Shown here one piece after another: positions 1 through 5,632 of a DNA stretch of 8,469 bases. The notes beneath the pieces were generated by a model that saw only the letters and a list, made by a program, of their open reading frames with translations, did not search any database and had not been told where the DNA came from. The number at the start of each line of letters is the position of its first letter. Position 1 is the stretch's first letter. A program made the translations under genes and the position numbers. This stretch comes from Albimonas sp041685625 (lineage in GTDB: Bacteria > Pseudomonadota > Alphaproteobacteria > Rhodobacterales > Rhodobacteraceae): positions 1-8,469 of the forward strand of contig JAWLFJ010000145.1 in NCBI GenBank assembly GCA_041685625.1, given 5' to 3'.

Positions 1-180
1 GCCGTCGCGGTCGGCGCCCTCGAGCAGCGGCGGCCCGCTCGGCCGTGCCGACGGCGCAGGTCGGCTCGGCGTCTAGGACCGGCCCGTTGCGGTTCTCCAT
101 GAGCGCGCGCCCCATGACGCGGAGCGCGGCGCCGACGCCGGGGCCCCTGCGGTGGAGCCGTGCGTCGGGCTCGGGAACGC
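1..180 (-). pseudogene. IS5-family transposase, internal fragment (degenerate, cut by window edge)
   Basis: Reading the minus strand from about 175 down to 1 gives a peptide containing DARLHRRGPG, then RALMENRNGPVLDA, then GTAER. This is the characteristic middle of a DDE transposase of the IS5 group, whose members I recall as 'DARLYRKGPGKEAKL..GHALMENRNGLVVDA...GTAER'. After GTAER the best continuation (LLEGADRDG) lies in another frame, so there is at least one indel. No start or stop belongs to it, and upstream of DARL the similarity fades. It is a dead relic. It lies on the same strand as the N-terminal IS5 fragment at 3054-3330 and would follow it in gene order, so the two may be halves of one element split by later insertions. 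The family call rests on remembered motifs, not on a search. Confidence 0.6.
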
Positions 181-985
181 CGCGGCGGCATCGCGCTCCG
201 GCGGCGGCCCCCGGTCCTGGTCGGCGCCGGCACGACCCGGGCCATGCGATCGGCCGGCGCTACGGCAACCACCTTCGCAGGCTTTCTCTCCGGCATCCTC
301 CACAGCCGGCCCGGTCCCGGCCGCCCACGGCGCCGCGCCGCGATCCGCGCCGTCGTCCCCGGCTGGAGAAGGCGTCGCAGGTACCCGTCTCCCGCCTTCG
401 AGATCCGCCCCGGCCGCTCCTCGCCGCCGCCCGAACGAGGCCGGGGCGCAAGACCCGGCCAGGCGGAACGGTCCCGCGCCGAGCGGAACGCCGCGACATC
501 GGGCGTCGCGACGGCGTCGTGCCGGAGGCACGCCTTCGGCGTGCCCCCCGCCGCGGCACATCGCGAGGCCGGAAGCCGGAGCCATCCATCTCGTCAACGG
601 CGCGTCAATGACGACCGCTCGGCAAGCGCCATCCGGAGCGTCGCGACGGCGTCGGAGGAGGTATCGACCGGCAGGCCCGACGACGCGTGCGCCGTCTCGT
701 GAACGTCCGAAAGGCGGCGGAGTTCGGCCGCGCGGTCAGCCACCCCCCGGCGGTCGCGACGACGGCGTCCCTCTCGTGCGCGGTGATCGTCGCACGGATA
801 GGCAACCGCTCGAGGAAGGCGAGGAACCGGTCGCCGCGGGCGTTGCCGCGGACCCGCCCGACCTCGGGGAAGCGGCGCGGCAGGTCGTGTGCGAGGCGCC
901 GATGCCAGATCCCAGCGGTTGCGGAGACCGCTTCGTGCGGCCCGACGAGCCGATCGACGATGTTCCGATGTTCGTGGGCCTGCTC
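181..985. other. Unassigned GC-rich stretch between IS remnants
   Basis: About 800 bases with several overlapping open frames on both strands, all arginine/proline/alanine-rich and without a domain I recognise. The expected middle of the IS5 transposase (between its first about 95 residues and the DARL region) and the expected orfA plus N-terminal orfB of the IS3 element should lie here if the elements were complete, but I could not read either convincingly in any frame. The most protein-like piece is a minus-strand frame from about 960 to 690. It reads RRLAHDLPRRFPEVGRV and then GDRFLAFLERLPIRATI before turning into arginine-rich sequence. It has no identifiable start. Most likely this is decayed mobile DNA. 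Confidence 0.4.
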
Positions 986-1300
986 GGTGGCGTGCGCGGG
1001 AGGCCCGTGCGCATCACGCTCAGCGACGAGGCCGCGCCAAGCCCGCGCGACAAGGTGAACCGGGAGTTCCGGGCGCCGGCCCCCAACCGGCTCCTGGTCT
1101 CAGAGGTCTACTACGTCGCCACGTGGATCGGCTTCACCTGTGTCGCCTTCGTCATCGACGTGCCCTCACGTCGCGTCGTCGGGTGGCGTGTCTCCCGCAG
1201 CGCCGAGACGGGATCCGTGCTCGATGGCCTCGATCAGGTGCTGCATGCCCGCCGGCCCGCGGAGAGCCGGCTGATCCATCACAGCGGCCGCGGCGTGCAG
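985..1300 (+). pseudogene. IS3-family transposase OrfB remnant, upstream half of the catalytic domain
   Basis: An integrase-core (rve, DDE) segment of an IS3-family OrfB. It starts near the motif GGVRGRPVRITLSDEA, continues with DKVNREFRAPAPNRL and YVATWIGFTCVAFVIDVPSR, and ends with LIHHSGRGVQ at 1300. Intact relatives read WVSDFTYV and HHSDRGVQY here. In this copy the first catalytic Asp is Glu (codon 1103-1105) and the second is Gly (codon 1286-1288), so the enzyme is dead. The N-terminal half of OrfB and all of OrfA are missing or unrecognisable. The frame is broken after GVQ by the IS30 element and resumes in register at 2766 (YVSINYAERL). The family assignment is firm from motif spacing; the left boundary is approximate. 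Confidence 0.85.
1298..1300. repeat. Left copy of the IS30 target-site duplication (CAG)
   Basis: CAG is the Gln codon of the GVQ motif in the interrupted IS3 OrfB. It occurs again directly after the right end of the IS30 element (2763-2765). IS30-family elements typically duplicate 2-3 bp of target, and removing one CAG plus 1301-2762 restores an uninterrupted GVQ-YVS reading frame. Confidence 0.8.
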
Positions 1301-1327
1301 GCCGGTCTCGACCGGTCGTCGCAACAC
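1301..1327. repeat. IS30 terminal inverted repeat, transposase 3' end
   Basis: It begins GCCGGTCTCGACCGG and pairs with the complement of 2736-2762, which begins GGCGGTCTCAACCGA. Mismatches fall at repeat positions 2, 10, 15 and 23. Position 10 lies in the codon that is probably the original transposase stop (see 1308-1310). Confidence 0.85.
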
Positions 1328-2716
1328 CTGATTTTCGGGCTTCGCGGAGAACGGCGTCCAGAGCTTCGGCCGGAGTTTTCCACCCGAGGGTTTTTCGCGG
1401 CCGGGTGTTGAGGGGCATGGGCGACGGCGTCGAGGTCGGCGGCGTCATGCGCGGCGAGGTCCGTGCCCTTGGGGAAGTACTGGCGCAGGAGCCCGTTCGG
1501 GTTCCCGTTGGACGCGCGCTGCCGAGGGCTGTGAGGGTCGCAGAAGAAGATGCCGAGCCCGGTCTCGATGCGCAGCCCGGCATGCCTCGCCATCTCCGCT
1601 CCCTGATCCCCGGTCGGCGACCGCCGCAACTGGGTGGGCGGCGCGGCGATCTTGCGTGCGATGGCGTCGCGCACCGCCTCCGCGCCATGACCGGTGGGCG
1701 CAGGGCCGTTCTTGACCCGCTCGCCGTCGCCGTGGCCCGGCAGACGGGGGAGGTGGAGCAGAATCGTGAACCGAGTCGCGCGCTCGACCAGCGTGCCGAT
1801 CGCGGAGCTTCCGAGCCCTAGGATGAGGCCCCCCTCCCAAGGGCCGGGAACCGCCCGGTCCGCCGCCTCGGCCGGGCGCTCGCTGATCGTCACCTCCGGC
1901 GTGACGAAGGACTGGGCGCGGCCGCGAAGGCGCGATCGCGGAAGGCGCAGCGCCCGGCCCGTGCGCAGACAGGCGGTCAACTCGCGCTTCAACGCGCCGC
2001 GCCCCTGCACGTGGAGCGACGGGTAGATCGCCTCAGGGCTGACGCGCATGGTCCCGTCCTCGGGGACGTCGCGCCGAAGCCGGCCGCCGATCCGCTCGGC
2101 GTTCCACGCCTTCGCCCATCGTCGATCCTGCCGGCGCCCGGCGCGGCGTCCCTTCCACGCCACGCTCGACCCGCGCGCCTCCTCGCCCTCCGGGGCGGCT
2201 ATCCGGCCGGCGAGCCTGTCCCGCACATGGTCGCGCAGCTTCGCGTTCACCGCCAGCTTCGCGGGCTTGGGGCGGCGGGCGGACCGGTCCGCATGCCACT
2301 GCGCGGTGGTCGCGCGGCACTCCAGACCCCGCTGCGCGTCGCCGCGTTGCCGCGCAGTTCCCGTGAGACGGTGGAGTGGGCTCGTCCGAGCTGGCGAGCG
2401 ATCTCCCGCACGTCGCGGCCTCCAGCGCGAAAGAGCGCGACTTTCTCACGCTCGGCGAAGAGAAAGGTATCGCCACGACAGCGCTTTCGCCGAAGGCGCA
2501 AGATGTGATGGCGCCATGCCGCGGGCCTTCTGGAACCACCCGGGTCCCACGGGAGGGGACACCCCGGCGTCGGCCGCGGCGTCCTCGCTCGAGCGCCCCG
2601 CCGCGATCGCGGACCGAAACCACCCGCCGGTGCTCGCGCCCCGCCACGGGTGGGCGGCCTGGCGCGCGCAGAGCCTTCCATGTCGATCGGCTCGATCGCC
2701 GCTTTCCCGTCGTCAT
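1308..2716 (-). pseudogene. IS30-family transposase, at least four frameshifts and lost catalytic residues
   Basis: The start is ATG at 2716-2714, preceded by GGAGGAGG five bases upstream. The N-terminus reads MTTGKRRSSRSTWKALR and GRPPVAGREHRRVV. The frame then changes near 2615 (to SEDAAADAGVSPPVG), near 2460 (to FAEREKVALFRAGGRDVREI with the helix-turn-helix RQLGRAHSTVSRELRG), near 2327 (to KLRDHVRDRLAGRI) and near 1413 (to LNTRPRKTLGWKTPAEALD). The DDE domain reads PGPWEGGLILGLG where the family has HWEGDLI, so the first Asp is Gly (1828-1830). The second Asp is kept in GDQGAEMA (1606-1608), and the final Glu of the NEN motif is Gly (1504-1506). After GVATTG the expected TGA stop is CGA (1308-1310). 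The protein would have bound IS ends and catalysed transposition; this copy cannot. Confidence 0.88.
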
Positions 2717-2735
2717 CGCAACCTCCTCCATCAAT

Positions 2736-2762
2736 GTGTGGCGACGATCGGTTGAGACCGCC
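2736..2762. repeat. IS30 terminal inverted repeat, transposase 5' end
   Basis: Mate of 1301-1327. Read inward on the minus strand it begins GGCGGTCTCAACCGATCGTC. It ends directly against the right CAG duplication. The transposase ribosome-binding site and ATG lie 20 bp inside it. Confidence 0.85.
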
Positions 2763-2765
2763 CAG
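2763..2765. repeat. Right copy of the IS30 target-site duplication (CAG)
   Basis: Directly follows the IS30 right end and repeats the CAG at 1298-1300. The next codon (TAC, 2766) resumes the IS3 OrfB frame. Confidence 0.8.
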
Positions 2766-3053
2766 TACGTCTCGATCAACTACGCCGAGCGCCTCGCAGA
2801 TGCGGGGATCGAGCCTTCCGTCGGCAACGTCGGCGGCAGCTGTGACGACGCGCTCGCGGAAAGGATCGAGGGCCCCTGCAAGACCGAGGTCATTCGTCGT
2901 CGTGGTCCGTGGCGCGGCGTCGAGGCCGTGGAGCACGCCACGCTCGAATGGGTGGACCGGTTCAACGATCGCCGCCTGCTCGAGCCGATCGGTGACATCC
3001 TGCCCGCCGAGGCCGAGGAACGCTTCTACACCGAGGCCGTTCGGAGCCTCTGA
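2763..3053 (+). pseudogene. IS3-family transposase OrfB remnant, downstream half
   Basis: Continues the gene broken at 1300. It reads YVSINYAERLADAGIEPSVG, then DDALAERIEG with the catalytic Glu kept (codon 2859-2861), then EVIRRRGPWRGVEAVEHATL and LEWVDRFNDRRLLEPIGDI, ending AEAEERFYTEAVRSL and TGA at 3051-3053. The usual YDNALAE motif has become CDDALAE. Together with 985-1300 it rebuilds most of one DDE domain without any gap or shift at the IS30 site. The last residues differ from typical OrfB tails and run straight into IS5-derived sequence on the other strand. The natural 3' end of the IS3 element is therefore probably lost, and the stop may be fortuitous. Confidence 0.87.
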
Positions 3054-3330
3054 AGAGCCGGTCGACGTCGAGCCGATCCATCAACGGCCGCTCCGACCGG
3101 ATGCCGTGGAACGCCTGCAACAAGAGGGCGTGCGGCAGCCTCTCCGGCCGGATCGAGGGCCGGCCGATCAACGCGTAAAGCGCCTCGAAAGCGTCCGACG
3201 TCGACCTCGGCGCCACCTCGGCGATCTCGCGAATGGCGCGGATGGCGCCGAGCGGATGCGAAGCCGGGGCCCGCGCCTCAAGGTCGACTTGGGAAAGAAG
3301 CGCGCCGCTCCGCCGCTCCGATCCGCGAAT
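3054..3330 (-). pseudogene. IS5-family transposase, N-terminal fragment (DUF772-type domain)
   Basis: Read on the minus strand from 3330: IRGSERRSGALLSQVDLEAR, then HPLGAIRAI, FEALYALIGRPSIRPERL, LLLQAFHGIRSERPLMDRLD and LFR. This matches the N-terminal transposase domain of IS5-group elements (family form 'MRG.DERSGALFSYVDLEARVP..HPLR.IR', 'GRPSIPPEKLLRALLLQAFYSIRSERQLMERL', 'LLFRWFVGLG'). The first codon of the motif is ATT (3328-3330) where ATG is expected, so the native start seems to have mutated. An in-frame ATG at 3360 precedes it. The similarity stops exactly at LFR, about one turn before the FVGL motif, where the IS3 remnant begins. The catalytic domain is absent here; a possible continuation is at 1-180. 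Confidence 0.8.
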
Positions 3331-3386
3331 CCCACCCCTCCCGCCTGCCGAGAGAGCCATGCAATCACTGAGAGCGCGTCTGAGAA

Positions 3387-3405
3387 GGGGGGGATTCCCC
3401 CCCCC
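3387..3405. repeat. Homopolymer quasi-palindrome G7-ATT-C9
   Basis: Seven G, ATT, then nine C, giving a possible 7-bp all-G:C stem with a 3-base loop. It lies in the 130-bp gap between the IS5 N-terminal relic and the second IS5 orfA relic. The flanks carry GTCTGAG twice (about 3378 and 3414), perhaps worn IS ends. No function can be assigned. Confidence 0.4.
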
Positions 3406-3460
3406 GCGCATGCGGTCTGAGTCATGGGGTGTCGCCCCGCTTCGACCGTGGACGACACCC

Positions 3461-3810
3461 ATGGCCCGCCGTTCGCGCCGACGCCCGTATCCGATTGACC
3501 TGACCGATCTCCCGCGGGCCGCGATCGCGGCGATGATGCCGGACGCGACGCCCGGCGGAAGACCGCGCAAGGCCGCCAAGCGCGAGATCGACGAGGCGAT
3601 CCTCTACGTGCCGCGATCCGGTTGCGCCTTGCGGCCGCCGCCGCATGACTTCCCGCCGTGGCGGACCGTCCGCCACCATTTCCGGCGCTGGCGGCGCGAG
3701 GGCGTGTAGGCCCGGGTCCATCACGCTCCGGTCCTCGCAGACCGAGAGCGGGAGGGGCGCGACGGCGACCCGGGCCGCCTAGACCGAGAAAAAACTCAAA
3801 CGCCGGCGGG
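3461..3810 (+). pseudogene. IS5-family (IS427-like) OrfA remnant with in-frame amber codon
   Basis: From the ATG at 3461 the frame reads MARRSRRRPYPIDLTD, then PGGRPRKAAKREIDEAILYV, RSGCALRPPPHDFPPWRTVR and HHFRRWRREGV, then TAG (3707-3709). The family form is 'YPSDLTDEQWA...GGRPRK...V.AILYVLRSGCAWR.LPHDFPPW.TVY.YFRRW..DGTW..IHHAL..ADREREGR.ASP'. Past the TAG the same frame continues ARVHHAPVLADREREGRDGD, so TAG replaces a conserved Trp codon. Two further conserved Trp positions are changed (EQWA to PRAA, CAWR to CALR). The second half (OrfB, DDE domain) is missing, and similarity fades by about 3810. It is a different IS5 subgroup from the minus-strand relics, convergent with and 36 bp from the end of the ThDP gene. 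Confidence 0.82.
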
Positions 3811-3845
3811 TGTCGCGCCTCTCGCAGTGACGTTTCGTCAGCCTG

Positions 3846-5588
3846 CTAGTTCCGTCTCGCCTGCTGCATCCTTTCGCGCTCCGCGTCGTCCCAAGCGGTC
3901 AGCGCCTGATAGTCTGGGACGAAACCCAGCCCCTTCTTCGCGTCGGAGGACACCGCGTCCTGCGAGGTCACGACGTCGATCACCGCCGGGGCGTTCTCCA
4001 GCCCGCGACGGATCGCGGCGGCGAGGTCGGCCGGATCCTCGACCCGCTCGCCGTGCGCGCCGAGGGAGCGGGCCATCGCGGCGTAGTCGGAGTGGCGCAG
4101 CATGGTGCCGACGACGCGGCCGCCGTAGTTCGCCTCCTGATCGTAGCGCTCGATGTTCCAGGCGGCGTTGTTTGAGACGATGAACACCGCCTTGGCCCCG
4201 TGGCGCACGGCGGTGTCGATCTCCATCGCGTTGATGCCGTAGGCCCCGTCGCCGGTGACGCAGAACACCTGCCGGCCCGGGAAGGCCAGCGCCGCGGCGA
4301 TGGCGAAGGGCGCGCCCACGCCGAGGCAGCCGAAGGCGCCGGCGTCGAGATAGGTGCGCGCGGTCGACCCGACGCGGGCGAAGCTGAGCAGGTCGCCGCC
4401 GTCCGCCACGGCGACGTGGTCGGGATCGGCGACGCCGTTCAGCGCCTCGAAGATGGCCATGGGATGGATCTTGCCGTCGGCGCCGCGCTGCGGGGCGGGC
4501 GCGTCGTCGCCCTTGGCGATGCGCTCGCGGTGCCTGGCGCGCAGCCCCTCCAGCCAGCCCGCTTCCCGCGCGCCGGCGTCGGCGCCGAGCGCCTCGGTCA
4601 GCGCGTCGAGGGTCAGGTCCACCGCCGCGAGGATCTCCGGCGTGCCGCGACGGTTGTCCGTCAGCTCGCCTGCGGTGTCCGAGATGCGCAGGAAGCGCGC
4701 CTCCGGGAACACCGCCGGGGACCCGAAGGCGAGCTGGTAGTCGAGCTTGCGGCCGAGCGTGACCACGAGATCGGCCTGCCCCATCGCCGCGGCGCGCACG
4801 GCGCCGACGACCGACGGGTGGTCCGGGGGGACGAGGCCCCGGCTCTCCTGGGTGTCGAGATAGAGCGCGTCGGTCGCGTCGAGGAAGCGGACCAGCGCCT
4901 CCCCGGCGCCGCGCGCTCCGCGGCCGCTGACCACCAGCGGGCGCTTCGCGGCGCGGATGGCCGCCACGGCCTCGGCCAGCCGTTCGGGATCCGGGGCCGG
5001 GCGGCGGGGCGGCTTCGGCGTCAGCCAGTCGTCGGGGATCAGGGCGGCGGGGACGCGGGCGCGCAGCACGTCGGTCGGGACCTCGATGTAGGACGGCCCC
5101 GGCTCGCCCATGTCTCCCGAGGCGCGGGCGATGGCCTCGTCGAGCTCGCGCAGCGCCTGCTCCGGCACGCGCGCCGTACGGGCGTAGCGGGTCACGGGGC
5201 GCATGATCTCCACGTGCGGGATGTCCTGCAGCGGGCCCATGTTGGCCTGCGGGCGCGAGGTGCAGCCGCCGATCAGCAGCACCGGCGCGCGGGAGAGGTG
5301 GGCGTTGGCGACGCCGGTGACGCAGTTGGTCACGCCGGGCCCGGCGGTGGCCATCGCCACGCCCAGGCGTCCGGTCAGCTCCGCATGGGCGTGGGCCATG
5401 TGCACGGCGGCGCCTTCGTCGCGCACGTCGACGATCTCGATGCCGCGGCGCGCGCAATGGTCCCAGATCGGCTGGATGTGCCCGCCCTGAAGGCCGAACA
5501 CGCGATCCACGCCTCGGGCCTCGAGCGCATGGGCGATCCAGGCGGCGACGCTGTCCTCGTCTCGGTTCAGGTCCTGGCTATCGGTCAT
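3846..5588 (-). CDS. ThDP-dependent enzyme, acetolactate synthase / 2-hydroxyacyl-CoA lyase superfamily
   Basis: 580 aa with the three-domain layout of the superfamily. The N-terminal PYR domain (about 12-175) has the cofactor-activating Glu58 in VRDEGAAVHMA and the TAGPGVTN loop (81-88). The central domain (about 200-335) has a Rossmann-like ADLVVTLGRKLDYQ segment. The C-terminal PP domain (about 375-545) has the ThDP/Mg motif GDG 446-448 ending in NN 473-474. The ATG is supported by GAGGAG (5596-5601) seven bases upstream; without it the open frame runs on far into the upstream gene. The segment NMGPLQDIPHVEIMRPVTRY (116-135) has the Q..P.VE pattern I recall from oxalyl-CoA decarboxylase and 2-hydroxyacyl-CoA lyase rather than acetolactate synthase. 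No acetolactate synthase small-subunit gene is adjacent. The partner acyl-CoA synthetase suggests a CoA-thioester substrate. The superfamily is certain, the reaction is inference. Confidence 0.93.
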   Translation of the reverse strand: MTDSQDLNRDEDSVAAWIAHALEARGVDRVFGLQGGHIQPIWDHCARRGIEIVDVRDEGAAVHMAHAHAELTGRLGVAMATAGPGVTNCVTGVANAHLSRAPVLLIGGCTSRPQANMGPLQDIPHVEIMRPVTRYARTARVPEQALRELDEAIARASGDMGEPGPSYIEVPTDVLRARVPAALIPDDWLTPKPPRRPAPDPERLAEAVAAIRAAKRPLVVSGRGARGAGEALVRFLDATDALYLDTQESRGLVPPDHPSVVGAVRAAAMGQADLVVTLGRKLDYQLAFGSPAVFPEARFLRISDTAGELTDNRRGTPEILAAVDLTLDALTEALGADAGAREAGWLEGLRARHRERIAKGDDAPAPQRGADGKIHPMAIFEALNGVADPDHVAVADGGDLLSFARVGSTARTYLDAGAFGCLGVGAPFAIAAALAFPGRQVFCVTGDGAYGINAMEIDTAVRHGAKAVFIVSNNAAWNIERYDQEANYGGRVVGTMLRHSDYAAMARSLGAHGERVEDPADLAAAIRRGLENAPAVIDVVTSQDAVSSDAKKGLGFVPDYQALTAWDDAERERMQQARRN

Positions 5589-5595
5589 CGGGCGT

Positions 5596-5601
5596 CTCCT
5601 C
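5596..5601 (-). promoter_or_regulatory. Ribosome-binding site fixing the ThDP-enzyme start
   Basis: GAGGAG on the minus strand, seven bases before ATG 5588-5586. It matters because the same frame stays open for about 1.1 kb upstream, inside the acyl-CoA synthetase gene, so length alone would suggest a false 949-aa protein. Confidence 0.75.
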
Positions 5602-5632
5602 GTTATCGGTCTCGTCGGCGGGCCGTGGCGCG

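Larger units (their letters stand above)
1301..2762 (-). mobile_element. IS30-family insertion sequence, 1462 bp, defective, nested in IS3 remnant
   Basis: The ends are set by an imperfect inverted repeat: the first 27 bases from 1301 inward match the first 27 bases from 2762 inward (reverse complement) at 23 positions. The element is flanked on both sides by CAG. Inside, nearly the whole length is one minus-strand transposase gene of the IS30 family, now carrying frameshifts and substitutions. It interrupts an IS3-family orfB between the codons for GVQ and YVS. The total length is somewhat longer than classical IS30 and in line with alphaproteobacterial members that carry a longer N-terminal region. 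As its own transposase is dead, it could move only in trans. Confidence 0.88.

Noticed and set aside
45..702. Several overlapping frames of 100-190 codons on both strands at the left end
   Set aside because: Composition is dominated by Arg, Pro and Ala and overlaps on both strands. Only the short IS5-like segment at 1-180 has recognisable motifs.
3789..3815. Run of six T on the minus strand about 50 bases after the ThDP gene stop, as a terminator
   Set aside because: The preceding sequence offers only a CGCCGGCG palindrome without a loop and no convincing stem. The run lies inside the decayed IS5 orfA relic, so it is not called.
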